A stretch of 64,000 nucleotides of DNA, taken from assembly GCA_002155105.1 (NCBI GenBank), contig MUZD01000003.1:124001-188000 (forward strand), written 5' to 3'. Position 1 is the first letter of the stretch; the number at the start of each line of letters is the position of its first letter. The position numbers and the translations under genes are program-made. Shown one piece after another: positions 9,049 through 18,986 of this stretch. The notes below the pieces were generated by a model, which saw only the letters and a list, made by a program, of their open reading frames with translations, was not told where the DNA came from and made no database searches. Source of the stretch: Sedimentibacter sp. SX930 (GTDB taxonomy: Bacteria; Bacillota; Bacilli; Lactobacillales; Aerococcaceae).

Positions 9049-9117
9049 AAGAGTATAGTTAATAGGAAATAACTATATTGTTACTGCATTTGTATTTGAA
9101 AAAAAGGAGGAAAAGAA

Positions 9118-9366
9118 ATGGGCTTTATTTGGTCTTTAATTGTCGGTGGTATCTTAGGCGCATTAGCAGGATCGTTCATGGGTAAAGATATTCCGGGTGG
9201 CATTATCGGCAATATCATTGCTGGTTTCGTCGGTTCGTGGTTAGGAACAACTTTATTCGGAGCATGGGGCCCTGAAATCGGAGGATTCTATATCGTTCCT
9301 GCACTAGTGGGAGCAGTCATCCTGATTTTCATCGTATCCTTTGCTATGAGAAGCATGAAAAAGTAA
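9118..9366 (+). CDS. GlsB/YeaQ/YmgE family stress membrane protein
   Basis: 82 residues, glycine-rich, with three membrane segments. The pattern GGILGALAGSFMGK and IIGNIIAGFVGSWLG is typical of the transglycosylase-associated (YeaQ/GlsB) family. Members are stress-induced in lactic acid bacteria and enterococci, often together with Gls24 proteins, though none is next to this copy. It is preceded by a strong AAAGGAGGA site and its own sigma-A promoter, and followed by its own terminator, so it is monocistronic. Confidence 0.9.
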   Translation: MGFIWSLIVGGILGALAGSFMGKDIPGGIIGNIIAGFVGSWLGTTLFGAWGPEIGGFYIVPALVGAVILIFIVSFAMRSMKK

Positions 9367-9411
9367 CCTCTCCATACCGAACATAAGCGGACTATTGTCT
9401 GCTTTCTGATA

Positions 9412-9465
9412 AAAGCGTTGTTTTGCGATCCTGACAGGGATTGCCTAAACAACGCTTTTTTTTGC
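9412..9465 (+). terminator. Terminator of the GlsB/YeaQ gene
   Basis: AAAGCGTTGTTT/AAACAACGCTTT stem with a long loop, followed by a run of eight T. Confidence 0.85.
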
Positions 9466-9470
9466 ATGTA

Positions 9471-9505
9471 AAAAGCGCACTGGGAGTTACTCCCGGTGCG
9501 CTTTG
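9471..9505 (-). terminator. Terminator of the cold-shock gene
   Basis: AAAGCGCACCGGGAG/CTCCCAGTGCGCTTT hairpin read on the minus strand with a TTTTTA tail. It lies back to back with the plus-strand terminator before it. Confidence 0.85.
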
Positions 9506-9532
9506 AATTCGCTAATGTTAAAAAGAATAGGA

Positions 9533-9733
9533 TTATAATTTTACAACGTTAGCTGCTTGAGGACCACGGTTGCCGTCAACGATTTCGAATTCAACCTCTT
9601 GGCCTTCTTCTAAAGATTTGAAGCCTTCGCCTTGGATAGCTGAGAAATGTACGAATACATCGTCTTTTCCGTCAACTTCGATAAATCCAAAACCTTTTTC
9701 GCCATTAAACCATTTTACTTTTCCTTGTTCCAT
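9533..9733 (-). CDS. Cold-shock protein, CspA family
   Basis: 66 residues forming one OB-fold cold-shock domain. RNP1 KGFGFIE is at about 13-19 and RNP2 VFVHF at about 27-31. It should bind single-stranded RNA and DNA as a chaperone. GGAGG lies 12 nt from the ATG. The gene has its own strong promoter, an 80-nt leader with a dyad, and its own terminator. Which Csp paralogue it is cannot be told from one copy. Confidence 0.96.
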   Translation of the reverse strand: MEQGKVKWFNGEKGFGFIEVDGKDDVFVHFSAIQGEGFKSLEEGQEVEFEIVDGNRGPQAANVVKL

Positions 9734-9793
9734 AATCGTGTAATACCTCCAAAATTTTCATTGGTAAAATGCTAATACAAATATTTACTATCA

Positions 9794-9819
9794 TATATTA
9801 GTACAAGTTACTAATATAA
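9794..9819 (-). promoter_or_regulatory. Stem-loop in the cold-shock mRNA leader
   Basis: ATATTAGTAA/TTGTACTAATAT-type dyad (arms about 8 bp) just after the transcription start. Leader structures of this sort are usual in csp mRNAs, which switch fold with temperature; that role is inferred here. Confidence 0.4.
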
Positions 9820-9847
9820 TTATAACGAATATCTCACACGATTTCAA
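9819..9847 (-). promoter_or_regulatory. Promoter of the cold-shock gene
   Basis: On the minus strand, -35 TTGAAA (9842-9847) and -10 TATAAT (9819-9824) with exactly 17 bp between them. Confidence 0.8.
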
Positions 9848-9922
9848 GAGGAAGTTATGCGCTTTCTTTGGAAATTTTATCTGCAACGGATAAAACCTAC
9901 CATTTCAACCTAAAACAAACAG

Positions 9923-9964
9923 AAGCACGCAAGAATGACTTCAGAAGCCATCCGTTTGCGTGCT
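9923..9964 (-). terminator. Terminator-like hairpin after ileS
   Basis: AGCACGCAA/TTGCGTGCT stem with a GGATGGCTTC-containing loop. The minus-strand tail is TTCTGTTTG, so termination strength is moderate. Confidence 0.55.
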
Positions 9965-10015
9965 CTATATTTATTATTTACATGGTTTTAACAATTCTCT
10001 TTAAAGTGGTGCGAA

Positions 10016-12796
10016 TTATGCTTCTTCCTGTACGAGTGCTTCCGGATATTCAGATCTTACAATATCCGCACAACGTTCGCATAAGGATGTTGCATCCTCG
10101 ATTGTTCCGACCTCTTCTTTGATGGCACGGCATCTTTCGCAAGTTTCCCCATGTGCGTGTTCCACCAGGATCGCAAGATTATCGAACTGCATCGCTTCAG
10201 CTGGAGCGGCCGCCAATTCTTTGATGTCAAGCTGTGAAACGATGAATAATTGTTCCAGGTTTGCATCAAGGGCCGCGAACAATGCTTTTGTATCTTCATC
10301 AACAAACAAGGTCAGATGCGCTTCGAAAGATTTTCCGATCGTCTTTTCATTACGCGCAACTTCCAATGCTTTCAAGGCCGCATCGCGGATGTCCAGGAAT
10401 TTTTCCCATTGGCCTAAAATCTCTGCTTGGTCTTCACGGACGCTGCTTTCCGGCAATTCAGCCAGTTGGGCGTATTGTTCCTCTTCCTTCAGGAAACTCC
10501 AGATTTCTTCTGTTGTATGTGGGATGATTGGCGTCAAAAGTTTAGCCAATTTAACCAATACTTCGTAAAATACGGTCTGCATAGCGCGTCTCTCTAGATT
10601 ATCCTCTTTTTCGATATAGACAACATCTTTCGCAAAATCAAGATAGAATGCCGACAAATCAACTGTACAGAAGTTCATGATTGTTTGGTAGATGGTCGAG
10701 AACTCGTACTCCTTATAGGCTGTCACACATGTTTCAACTACCTGATCCAAGCGCGCCATCATGTATTGATCGACACTGCGCAGCCCTTCGTATGCCACTG
10801 AATGTTCTTTCGGTTGGAAATCTTCCGTATTCCCGATCAGGAAACGCATAGTATTGCGGATCTTGCGGTACGTTTCGGAAACTTGTTTCAGGATGTCATC
10901 GCTGATTCTGACGTCGGATTCGTAGTCGACACTGGACACCCATAGACGGACGATGTCTGCGCCCATGTTCTTGACGACTTTTTCCGGCAGGACAGTATTG
11001 CCCAATGATTTGCTCATTTTGCGGCCTTCCCCATCCAAAACGAAACCTTGGGAAAGGACTGTTTTGTATGGTGCAACCCCATTGATCGCAACGCTGGTCG
11101 TGATGCTTGAGTTGAACCAACCACGGTATTGATCGGAACCCTCCAAGTACATATCAGCAGGGAATGTCAGATCTTCCCTTGCGCGCAGCACAGCCTCATG
11201 CGAAGAGCCGGAATCGAACCACACGTCCATGATGTCCATTTCCTTCGTGAATTCACCATTCGGGCTACCTGGGTGCGTGAATCCTTCAGGAAGCAGGTCT
11301 TTCGCTTCTCTTTCGAACCAGACATTCGATCCGAACTCGCCGATCAATGTCGCAGCGTGGTCGATCGTTTCCGGCGTGATGACAGGTTCTCCGTTTTCCG
11401 CATAGAAGATCGGCAATGGAACGCCCCAAACGCGTTGACGGGAGATGACCCAATCGCCGCGGTCGCGGATCATGTTGAACAAGCGGACTTTTCCGGATGG
11501 ATGCAGCCACTCAACATTTTCGATTTCGTCCAGGATGTCCTGACGGAATTTATCGATGGATGCGAACCATTGCGGCGTTGCGCGATAGATGACCGGTTTC
11601 TTTGTGCGCCAGTCATGCGGATAGCTGTGGACGAAGAAATCCAGTTTCAGCAATGCGCCTTTTTCAGCCAACAATTCGGTGATCAGTTTATTGGCTTTAT
11701 CGTAGAACACGCCCTCGAAACCTGGTGCTTCAGCCGTATAGCACCCTTTGTTGTCAACCGGTGATAACACTTCCAAACCATATTTTTTGCTGACAAGGTA
11801 ATCATCCTCACCGTGTCCTGGAGCGGTATGGACCAACCCGGTACCTGCTTCAAGCGTTACATGCTCCCCTACCATGACCAAAGACTCGCGATCATAGAAC
11901 GGATGCTGAACCGTCATGTACTCCAACTCAGAGCCTTTCAGTTCCTTCAGGATTTCAACAGATTCCCATCCGATGGCTTCCTTGACCGTGTCCAGCAATT
12001 CTTTTGCGACAACAAATTTTCTGCCGTCAGCGGAAACAACCACATATTCGAAATCAGCGTTAGCGGAAATGCCTAAGTTTGCCGGCAAAGTCCAAGGCGT
12101 AGTCGTCCAAATGACCATTGCAGTATCGTTATCCAATAAGCCTTTGCCGTCTTTGATCTGGAAAGCCACATAGATGGAAGCAGACTTCACATCTTTATAT
12201 TCGATTTCGGCTTCCGCCAGCGAAGATTCACTTGATGGCGACCAATAGATCGGCTTCAGGCCCTTATAGATGTAGCCTTTTTCCGCCATTTTTCCGAAAA
12301 CGCGGATTTCGGCTTCTTCATATTTCGGCAACAAGGTCACGTATGGATTTTCCCAGTCGCCTGCGATACCCAAACGTTTGAAGACGGTTCTTTGACCGTC
12401 GATCTGATTCCAAGCATAATCTTCACACAATTTGCGGAAATCGGCCAAGCTCATCGCTTTGCGGTTCACGCCTGTATTCGTTAAGGCTTGTTCAATCGGC
12501 AGACCATGCGTATCCCAACCCGGGACAAAAGGGGATCGGAAACCGGACATGGATTTCGAGCGGACGATGATGTCCTTGCTGATCTTGTTCAAGGCGTGGC
12601 CCATGTGGACAGCACCATTGGCATATGGAGGGCCATCATGAAGGACAAATGTCGGTTTATCCGCATTTTTTTCTTGTCGTTTGGCATAGATATCTTTTTC
12701 TTCCCAATCCTTTTGCCATTCCAATTCACGGACAGGCAGGTTGGCTTTCATAGGAAAAGCCGTTTTCCCTAGGTGCAGCGTTTCTTTCATTTTCAT
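10016..12796 (-). CDS. ileS: Isoleucyl-tRNA synthetase
   Basis: 926 residues, class I synthetase charging tRNA-Ile. The HIGH motif reads HMGH at 64-67 and the second signature is KMSKS ([10 protein letters not shown]). The editing domain carries [13 protein letters not shown]. The C-terminus ends in a CERC...CERC zinc knuckle, so this is the bacterial (IleS1) form, the mupirocin-sensitive type by family. The start at 12796 ([15 protein letters not shown]) matches enterococcal enzymes and has GGGAG. It closes the dcw cluster behind divIVA and is controlled by a T-box leader. Confidence 0.98.
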   Translation of the reverse strand: MKMKETLHLGKTAFPMKANLPVRELEWQKDWEEKDIYAKRQEKNADKPTFVLHDGPPYANGAVHMGHALNKISKDIIVRSKSMSGFRSPFVPGWDTHGLPIEQALTNTGVNRKAMSLADFRKLCEDYAWNQIDGQRTVFKRLGIAGDWENPYVTLLPKYEEAEIRVFGKMAEKGYIYKGLKPIYWSPSSESSLAEAEIEYKDVKSASIYVAFQIKDGKGLLDNDTAMVIWTTTPWTLPANLGISANADFEYVVVSADGRKFVVAKELLDTVKEAIGWESVEILKELKGSELEYMTVQHPFYDRESLVMVGEHVTLEAGTGLVHTAPGHGEDDYLVSKKYGLEVLSPVDNKGCYTAEAPGFEGVFYDKANKLITELLAEKGALLKLDFFVHSYPHDWRTKKPVIYRATPQWFASIDKFRQDILDEIENVEWLHPSGKVRLFNMIRDRGDWVISRQRVWGVPLPIFYAENGEPVITPETIDHAATLIGEFGSNVWFEREAKDLLPEGFTHPGSPNGEFTKEMDIMDVWFDSGSSHEAVLRAREDLTFPADMYLEGSDQYRGWFNSSITTSVAINGVAPYKTVLSQGFVLDGEGRKMSKSLGNTVLPEKVVKNMGADIVRLWVSSVDYESDVRISDDILKQVSETYRKIRNTMRFLIGNTEDFQPKEHSVAYEGLRSVDQYMMARLDQVVETCVTAYKEYEFSTIYQTIMNFCTVDLSAFYLDFAKDVVYIEKEDNLERRAMQTVFYEVLVKLAKLLTPIIPHTTEEIWSFLKEEEQYAQLAELPESSVREDQAEILGQWEKFLDIRDAALKALEVARNEKTIGKSFEAHLTLFVDEDTKALFAALDANLEQLFIVSQLDIKELAAAPAEAMQFDNLAILVEHAHGETCERCRAIKEEVGTIEDATSLCERCADIVRSEYPEALVQEEA

Positions 12797-12830
12797 TGTC
12801 GGAAGCTCCCTTATCATTAATTTTTTCTAC

Positions 12831-13075
12831 AAAAAAAGACCCGTCTCCAAAAGGGACGAAGTCTTCGTGGTACCACCCAAATTTAAAGCGACAACGGCCG
12901 GAACAGGCTGTCATGCTTCCTCATTCAAACCGTTAACGCTGTTCAGGCGACCTTTTTTACTTATGTTTGTTCAAAAAGATTCTCATGGAGGATCCTTAAA
13001 ATAGAGGGACTTATTGGCCTTTCACCATTCGCCAATTCGCTGGAAGTTTCTTTTTTTCGGGTGTTCCATTCTTCA
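12831..13075 (-). promoter_or_regulatory. T-box riboswitch leader of ileS
   Basis: The minus-strand leader shows the T-box core GGGTGGTACCACG (12866-12878) inside the antiterminator region. A GC-rich terminator with a run of seven T follows at 12831-12864 (AAGACttCGTC/GACGggTCTT). Stem I is visible upstream with the distal-loop elements GCGAATTGG and GAATGGTGAAAGGCC. ATC (Ile) triplets occur in the expected 3' side of stem I at about 12990 and 12980; I cannot tell which is the specifier. Uncharged tRNA-Ile should stabilise the antiterminator. Confidence 0.93.
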
Positions 13076-13086
13076 ATATCTAGATT

Positions 13087-13749
13087 TTACTTGTTTTCTG
13101 CCGGAATTTCAATAGCTTCCACAGCAGCTTGCGCAAGTTTCTCTTCAGCTCTGGCTTCTTCAGCCAATCTTCCGCCGACTTCGAATTCGGCAGCATCTTC
13201 AGAATTGGCGACCAATTCGTCGATGATGCGTGTACGGTTGGATAACACTTCATTCAAAGTAGGAGTCGAAACTTGACCTTCCGGTGAAGCATTCAACAAG
13301 TTATTCCATTCATCATTCATGATGAGGTTCAACTGTGACTCAACCAAAAGTTGCAGCTTCTGTTTGAAGTTACGGCTTTCCTTGCGGACGCCGTCAGTCT
13401 CTTCATTGATTTTTGTTGCTTTCCCAGCCGCTTCATGCAATAAGCGATCCGCACTCTTTTCCGCCTCGAATAAAATGATTTCAGCTTCTTTGCGCGCATT
13501 TTCTTTCAGTCTGTCGGCAGCATCCTGTGCCACTACGATCGACTTATTCAAAGCATCCTGCAGGTTGCTGAAATACTGAAGTTTTTCTTCGGCAAATTTC
13601 AGTTGCTTTTGCAGGTCTTTATTTTGTTTGATGACTTCTTCAAATTCTTTAGTGACATTATCCAAAAAGTCATTGACTTGTTCTTTATCGTACCCTTTTA
13701 TTTTGACAGGGAATTCCTTGTGTTGAATATCTAATGGAGTCAAGCTCAT
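13087..13749 (-). CDS. divIVA: Cell-division protein DivIVA
   Basis: 220 residues. The conserved N-terminal membrane-binding domain (LTPLDIQHKEFPVKIKGY then DKEQVNDFLD) is followed by two long coiled-coil stretches and an acidic/Ala-rich tail. DivIVA senses negative membrane curvature at septa and poles. The start at 13749 follows AAAGGTG; an upstream in-frame reading to 13812 lacks one and overlaps ylmH. It lies 29 nt behind ylmH, at its usual place near the end of the dcw cluster. Confidence 0.96.
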   Translation of the reverse strand: MSLTPLDIQHKEFPVKIKGYDKEQVNDFLDNVTKEFEEVIKQNKDLQKQLKFAEEKLQYFSNLQDALNKSIVVAQDAADRLKENARKEAEIILFEAEKSADRLLHEAAGKATKINEETDGVRKESRNFKQKLQLLVESQLNLIMNDEWNNLLNASPEGQVSTPTLNEVLSNRTRIIDELVANSEDAAEFEVGGRLAEEARAEEKLAQAAVEAIEIPAENK

Positions 13750-13778
13750 CTTATACACACCTTTCGTTCTTGTCATTC

Positions 13779-14558
13779 TTATTTGTACAATACGCCGAAT
13801 TCGACGCGCCATTTGTCTTTCTTGGACTTTCCTTCTATAGCCTTAATCTGGATCCGTCCATAACCGCGGATGGAAACGATGTCCAGCAAGCCCAATTCGA
13901 AATCGGGGCGTTCAAATGCGGCCCAGTTCAATTTCACTTTTCCGCTGGTCACCAATTCTTTTGCGCGTTGTCTCGATATGTTGTAGATGGCAGCGATCAC
14001 AGTGTCCAACCGCAGCGAGCTGACAGTGTCATGAACAATCGTCCAATCATCGATAGGTGTGATCAGATCAGTGTAGGTCCGTTTTTCCAGGCGGACACTG
14101 ACCTTGCCTATCTTAGTGACCTGCGAATGCACATAGCTTGCTATATTCGACGCCAACAGAAACTGCCAGCGTGTGCCATCAGACAGGATATCGCCGAAAA
14201 GTTCCCTTTTCATGCCGGTTCCGATCAACGTCCCCAGTATTTTCCCATGGGTCAGACTGGCAAATTTCGATGGGTACACTACTTCGGTAAGCTCCATTTC
14301 AAAATCGCTTTGCGTCGGACTGAAATATTCAGGGCAAATGATTGCCCGCTTGCGTTCCGCCGCTTCGTATCCCCCATAGAATTGGACATGGATTTCACCT
14401 TTTTTCCCGACCATCATCTCAAGGATGTATTGCTGTCTCGGATCCAAGAAATCCGTCAAATACGGTGAATAGGTTTCCTCCGCTTGCGTAATCCAGGATT
14501 GGGCGCTGTCAATGAATGGCTGCTCTTCCTTGCGGAAATGTTGATAAACTTCTTGCAT
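13779..14558 (-). CDS. ylmH: S4-domain RNA-binding protein YlmH
   Basis: 259 residues. The N-terminal two thirds is the YlmH-specific domain (FLDPRQQYILEMM, RAIICPEYF, GTLIGTGMKRELFGDI). The C-terminal S4 RNA-binding domain begins at about residue 182 (SSLRLDTVIAAIYNISRQRA, then GKVKLNW). It is a conserved partner of the dcw cluster in Gram-positives, and the family has been linked to rescue of stalled large ribosomal subunits. The GAGGG site and the spacing to yggT (39 nt) support this start. Confidence 0.94.
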   Translation of the reverse strand: MQEVYQHFRKEEQPFIDSAQSWITQAEETYSPYLTDFLDPRQQYILEMMVGKKGEIHVQFYGGYEAAERKRAIICPEYFSPTQSDFEMELTEVVYPSKFASLTHGKILGTLIGTGMKRELFGDILSDGTRWQFLLASNIASYVHSQVTKIGKVSVRLEKRTYTDLITPIDDWTIVHDTVSSLRLDTVIAAIYNISRQRAKELVTSGKVKLNWAAFERPDFELGLLDIVSIRGYGRIQIKAIEGKSKKDKWRVEFGVLYK

Positions 14559-14597
14559 ACGAATCCCTCACTTTTTCGTTTGATGAAAAAATGTCCG

Positions 14598-14885
14598 TCA
14601 ATTCAGCAATCTGATCAGGAACAGGATAACGACCTGCGCTCCATACTCCACCAAATTCAGGAACAGGATGCCCGCCACTACACTGAAGCTCATCATGCCT
14701 ACAGATGGGATCAATCTTCTGAAAATGTCCAGGTAAGGCTCCACAATGCTGGAGATAAAATAGCCGAATTTGGAACTTCTTGCACCAGGCAACCAACTCA
14801 TCAATGCGTATACCAGCAGGACGGTTGAATAGGCCGATATGCCCCAACGGATAATCTGTAAAAGCCAAATCAATATTTGTGTCAT
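14598..14885 (-). CDS. ylmG: YggT/YlmG family membrane protein
   Basis: 95 residues with two YggT hydrophobic segments separated by the signature LMSWLPGARSSKFG and IVEPYLDIFRRLIP. A small integral membrane protein between sepF and ylmH, with no enzymatic role known. An AAAGGAAA site lies just before the ATG, and the gene begins 12 nt after the sepF stop. Confidence 0.93.
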   Translation of the reverse strand: MTQILIWLLQIIRWGISAYSTVLLVYALMSWLPGARSSKFGYFISSIVEPYLDIFRRLIPSVGMMSFSVVAGILFLNLVEYGAQVVILFLIRLLN

Positions 14886-14897
14886 TTTGTTTCCTTT

Positions 14898-15371
14898 CTA
14901 GTAGAACGAACGCTCTTCCTCCAGTGTTTCGTCCAGTGCGCCTTCGACTCCGACTGAAGCGGGGGTGCATAAAAAGATTTCATCGCCAACGCGTTGGATT
15001 TCTCCCCCGATCGCATATACCGTTCCGGTCAGAAAATCCACGATCCGTTTTGCTTGTTCCGCATCTATCCTTTTGAAATTAAGGAGGACTGCTTGATTCT
15101 TCAGCAGATTATCGGCAATCTTCTCCACCTCGGAATAGACTCTCGGCTCCACGACATGGATACTGGCTTTTTCGGTCATTGCTTGTTGATTCATAGGAAT
15201 TACCTTTGCTTTCGTCGATCTCTTTTGGGTGCTCCGTTGAGTTGGAGCCCCTTCTTCATTGCGCTCGGACCTGCGGACTGGAACGACTGTCGATGGTTCC
15301 TCGACTTCCTCAAATCCGTCTTCCTCGTCTTCAATGACAAAGTACTTTCGGAATAAATCTTTCAGACCCAT
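14898..15371 (-). CDS. sepF: Cell-division protein SepF
   Basis: 157 residues. An amphipathic N-terminal membrane-targeting helix (MGLKDLFRKYFV) is followed by a variable acidic linker and the compact SepF domain (VVEPRVYSEVEKIADNLLKN, VLLNFKRIDAEQAKRIVDFL, GEIQRVGDEIFLCTP). SepF ties FtsZ filaments to the membrane and can substitute for FtsA. The ribosome site is GAGGGG, and ylmE ends 23 nt upstream. Confidence 0.96.
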   Translation of the reverse strand: MGLKDLFRKYFVIEDEEDGFEEVEEPSTVVPVRRSERNEEGAPTQRSTQKRSTKAKVIPMNQQAMTEKASIHVVEPRVYSEVEKIADNLLKNQAVLLNFKRIDAEQAKRIVDFLTGTVYAIGGEIQRVGDEIFLCTPASVGVEGALDETLEEERSFY

Positions 15372-15394
15372 AAGACCCCTCGCTTCTTCTTCGT

Positions 15395-16078
15395 CTATGC
15401 TTCAGTTTCAGCAAAGAACGCCGATCCGACGCGTACGAAGGTCGCACCTTCGGCAATCGCTACCGGATAATCTTGGCTCATGCCCATGCTCGTCTCCGTG
15501 CATGGGGCATAGGCCAAGTTCAACGCCGCTACTTGCTCTTGCATTATTTTCAGATCTTTAAAGCATTGACGCAACTCCACGTCTGTCGCATCAATGGGTG
15601 CCATCGTCATCAATCCGACAACGATGATATTCGGAAAACTTTCCAGACTCTGGATGAAAGGCACTGCCTCGGATGCGGAAAGCCCATGTTTTGAACTTTC
15701 ACCTGTAACGTTGACCTGCACGAAGCAAGAAACAGGCTGCTCCGCCCGCTCATTGATTTCCTTTGCCAATGAGGGACGATCCAATGCGTGGAAGTAGGCG
15801 ATGCGATTGATCACCTGCTTCACTTTCCTTGTCTGTAAGGTACCGATGTAATGCCAGCTGATATCTTCTTGCGGAAGAGCTTCTTGCTTTTCGAGCAGAC
15901 CTTCGAGGCGATTTTCTGCAAAGTGGCGGTAGCCCAAGCGGTACAATTCTTCCACTTGCTCTGCAGGTTTTGTCTTCGTGACGGCGATGACCGTCACATC
16001 TTCCCGTTTGCGTCCGGCTGCCAAGCAGGCTGCTTCCACAGTTGACTCCACTTTCCGGCAATTTTGCTCAATATTCAT
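15395..16078 (-). CDS. ylmE: PLP homeostasis protein, YggS/YlmE family
   Basis: 227 residues forming a TIM-barrel PLP-binding protein without racemase activity. The PLP lysine is in VIAVTKTKPAEQ (about residue 37); HYIGTLQTRK and GLSMGMSQDYPVAI-type blocks (TETSMGMSQDY) are present. It regulates free PLP and amino-acid balance in homologous species. It starts 2 nt after the ftsZ stop with only a weak AAGAGA site, so it probably relies on coupling. Confidence 0.95.
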   Translation of the reverse strand: MNIEQNCRKVESTVEAACLAAGRKREDVTVIAVTKTKPAEQVEELYRLGYRHFAENRLEGLLEKQEALPQEDISWHYIGTLQTRKVKQVINRIAYFHALDRPSLAKEINERAEQPVSCFVQVNVTGESSKHGLSASEAVPFIQSLESFPNIIVVGLMTMAPIDATDVELRQCFKDLKIMQEQVAALNLAYAPCTETSMGMSQDYPVAIAEGATFVRVGSAFFAETEA

Positions 16079-16080
16079 TC

Positions 16081-17370
16081 TTATCTGCGTCTCTTGCGGA
16101 AGAAAGGTGGTGTATCCAATGAATCCTCTCCACCGTTTCTATCCTCTTTATTTTCGTGATAACGTGGATAATTATCTTCTGTTTGTTTGACAGGGTACTC
16201 TTCTGGCTCAGGTTGAACCGATTGGGGCGCCTGTTCCCTTACGTTTGTGTCTCTACGGATATCCCAGTCGCCGAACAGGTCTTTGGCTGGTTTTTCTTCT
16301 GCTCTTTCAGTCGGAAGTTGTTTCTCCGGGTACGAAACAGGTGCGTTCCCTACTTCTTTACGCCCCTTAAAAGCACTGCCTCCGCGATTAGCGGTTTTTT
16401 TTTCATCTTTTTTTTTGTCGTCGATCCCTGTAGCGATTACTGTAACGATAACTTCGTCGCCCAAGTTTTCGTTGATTGAAGTACCGAAGATGATGTTCAC
16501 TTCGGATGATGAAGCTTGTGCTACGATATCACTTGCATCTTGTGCTTCGAACAACGTCAAATCTGAACCACCCGTGATGTTCAACAAAATCTGCTCAGCG
16601 CCATCGATGGAAACTTCCAACAGTGGGGAAGAAATAGCTTTTTTGGTTGCTTCTGCTGTACGGTTTTCACCTGAAGCGATACCGATCCCCATCAAAGCAG
16701 AACCTTGGTCTTTCATGACAGTCTTCACATCAGCAAAGTCCAAGTTGACATATCCTGGAGCAGTGATCAAGTCTGAGATCCCTTGAACACCTTGACGCAA
16801 TACATTATCGGCTTCACGGAAGGCTTCCAGCATAGGCGTCTTTTTGTCGACGATTTCCAAAAGACGGTTATTTGAGATGATGACCAATGTATCGACGTTT
16901 GCTTTTAAATCAGCGATGCCTTCTGCAGCATAACGGCCTCTTTTAGGCCCTTCAAAAGTGAACGGACGCGTCACAACACCGACAGTCAACGCACCAAGAT
17001 CTTTAGCGATTCTGGCTACGATAGGAGCTGCACCAGTACCTGTGCCGCCACCCATTCCGCATGTGACAAAGATCATGTCTGCACCAGCCAAGGCTTCAGA
17101 GATTTGTTGTTCGCTCTCTTCTGCAGCTTTTCGGCCAACTTCAGGAACTGAGCCTGCGCCCAATCCTTTCGTCAATTTAGGCCCGAGTTGGATTCTAGTT
17201 TCCGCACTTGATGCATTCAAGGCTTGTGTGTCCGTATTGGCCACGATGAATTCAACACCTTTAACGCCTTCTTCGATCATACGGTTAACGGCATTGCTTC
17301 CTGCCCCACCGACACCGATAACTTTAATTTTTGCTCCATCACTCATGCTTGAATCGAATTCCAATTCCAT
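16081..17370 (-). CDS. ftsZ: Tubulin-like division GTPase FtsZ
   Basis: 429 residues. GTP-binding G-box [10 protein letters not shown] at about 107-116, [13 protein letters not shown] at the N-terminus and the T7-loop region [11 protein letters not shown] are intact. A 100-residue disordered linker precedes the conserved C-terminal peptide [11 protein letters not shown], which binds FtsA, SepF and other partners. The start at 17370 has AGGAGGAAAT. FtsZ polymerises at midcell to organise the septum. Its position after ftsA is canonical. Confidence 0.98.
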   Translation of the reverse strand: MELEFDSSMSDGAKIKVIGVGGAGSNAVNRMIEEGVKGVEFIVANTDTQALNASSAETRIQLGPKLTKGLGAGSVPEVGRKAAEESEQQISEALAGADMIFVTCGMGGGTGTGAAPIVARIAKDLGALTVGVVTRPFTFEGPKRGRYAAEGIADLKANVDTLVIISNNRLLEIVDKKTPMLEAFREADNVLRQGVQGISDLITAPGYVNLDFADVKTVMKDQGSALMGIGIASGENRTAEATKKAISSPLLEVSIDGAEQILLNITGGSDLTLFEAQDASDIVAQASSSEVNIIFGTSINENLGDEVIVTVIATGIDDKKKDEKKTANRGGSAFKGRKEVGNAPVSYPEKQLPTERAEEKPAKDLFGDWDIRRDTNVREQAPQSVQPEPEEYPVKQTEDNYPRYHENKEDRNGGEDSLDTPPFFRKRRR

Positions 17371-17415
17371 TTCATTTCCTCCTATTTCATACCATTCTTT
17401 TTATGTTCAGCGTGA

Positions 17416-18732
17416 TTATTCAAACAGATTATTGAACCAACGTTTTAATTTCCCGACTAAGCTTTCTTCGTAATGATCTTCATCGGCATAAGTCTCATTT
17501 TCATAGACAGGTTCTTCGATGATCGCAGGTTGTTTCGCAACTTTCGATTGCAAAGGGATCACTTTGCCTGTCGCCTGCACTTTTCCTTTGGCAACACGGT
17601 AAATATCATCCAGACCCGCCGCATACTTGATCAGGCCGATGCTCGTTGCATAGATCGGATTGCGCATCCCCATCTGCTCCGGAATATACAGCTTAACGTT
17701 GATTTCGAAGATTTCTTTTGCCAAATCGACGACGCCCGGCAATGCCGCTGCGCCTCCGGTCAGAACGATACCGCCGGGTAGGTCGCGGGCCTCCACTTTA
17801 TCCAAGGCACGTTTGATGTTTTCGAAGATCTGCACAAAGCGCGCTTCGATGATTTCGGCCAGATATTTCTCATCCACTTTCACTGGTTCTTCTTTTCCGA
17901 TCGTTTCGACAGGGAAAAATTCTTCATCGGACGTGTCTTCGGAAATGGCATAACCATATTCGCGTTTCACGCGCTCTGCATTTTCCAATGTCGTATTCAA
18001 AATGATGGAAATGTCCTTGGTCACAAGGTCGCCGCCCTCGGGATCAACAAAGGAAAATTTCAGTTGATCGTCGTGCATGACAGAGGCGCTTGTTTGGCCG
18101 CCACCCATGTCGATAAGGATGGTCCCGAAATCCCGCTCGCCCTTATTCATGGCTACGCTTGAAATGGCCAATGGCTGTACAACCATATCTTCGATTTGAA
18201 GACCTGCTTTTTCTACACAACGTTTGATGTTATGGATGATTGTTTTCGGACCAGTGATCATGCTTGCGTACAATTCAAGACGGACGCCGATCATGCCTCT
18301 CGGGTCTCTGATGCCGTCGAACCCATCTACGATGAACTCTTCAGGGATAACGGAAATGATTTCTCTTTCTGGCGGAACGGAACGGACTTTTGCGGCAGCA
18401 AAGACGTTCTGGACATCCTTGTCTGTGATTTCTTTGTTTTCGCTTGCGACTGCATACATCCCGTGGCAAGGTTCGATGCTGATTTGATTGCTTGGTATGC
18501 CTACGATGACGTTTGATATCTGAATATTCGCTTTTCTTTCAGCTTGACTGACTGCACTGCGGATCGATTCGACCGTTTCATCGATATCAACGATGACGCC
18601 ACGGCTAAGACCTTTGGAAATTTCATTACCGACTCCAATAATGTTCATTTGATCTTTCACATATTCTGCGACTACGACTTTTATTGAAGTGGTTCCAATA
18701 TCTAGACTGACGTATATTCCTGAATTCTTCAT
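17416..18732 (-). CDS. ftsA: Actin-like division protein FtsA
   Basis: 438 residues in the actin/Hsp70 fold: phosphate-1 LDIGTTSIKVVV, phosphate-2 ILIDMGGGQTS and adenosine motif IVLTGGAAALPG. The C-terminal amphipathic helix KLKRWFNNLFE anchors FtsZ to the membrane. The ATG at 18732 has GGAGG 13 nt away, which is long, but no better start lies closer. It is separated from divIB by 254 bp holding two hairpins, so ftsA-ftsZ may also have its own transcript. Confidence 0.97.
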   Translation of the reverse strand: MKNSGIYVSLDIGTTSIKVVVAEYVKDQMNIIGVGNEISKGLSRGVIVDIDETVESIRSAVSQAERKANIQISNVIVGIPSNQISIEPCHGMYAVASENKEITDKDVQNVFAAAKVRSVPPEREIISVIPEEFIVDGFDGIRDPRGMIGVRLELYASMITGPKTIIHNIKRCVEKAGLQIEDMVVQPLAISSVAMNKGERDFGTILIDMGGGQTSASVMHDDQLKFSFVDPEGGDLVTKDISIILNTTLENAERVKREYGYAISEDTSDEEFFPVETIGKEEPVKVDEKYLAEIIEARFVQIFENIKRALDKVEARDLPGGIVLTGGAAALPGVVDLAKEIFEINVKLYIPEQMGMRNPIYATSIGLIKYAAGLDDIYRVAKGKVQATGKVIPLQSKVAKQPAIIEEPVYENETYADEDHYEESLVGKLKRWFNNLFE

Positions 18733-18926
18733 GGTTTTATTGAAACCTCCGTTTGACATAATGGCTTGTGTAAACATCCGTATTGTTCCGAAAAAAATTG
18801 TCGGTTACTGATACGTGATGCCAGAAAGCTATACCTTATCATTTTATCATAATAATTCTTCATTTACGAAGATTTTTACAAATAATTCTATCAGAAGGAA
18901 GTCTGACAAAAGTTCTTCAATCCCTC

Positions 18927-18973
18927 AACAATGACTGGAATCATTGTTCAAGGATTGACTGCAAGTCAATCCT
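18927..18973. repeat. Two adjacent hairpins between divIB and ftsA
   Basis: Hairpin 1 has arms AACAATGA (18927) and TCATTGTT (18941). Hairpin 2 has perfect 10-bp arms AGGATTGACT and AGTCAATCCT at 18951-18973 with a 3-nt loop. Neither is followed by a clean T run on the minus strand. They may be mRNA-processing or partial-attenuation structures in the longest gap inside the dcw cluster. Confidence 0.6.
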
Positions 18974-18986
18974 AATCTCTTTCAGC

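Noticed and set aside
12726-12914. Possible leader peptide before ileS
   Set aside because: The frame runs through the T-box terminator and antiterminator and into ileS; the T-box explains the region.
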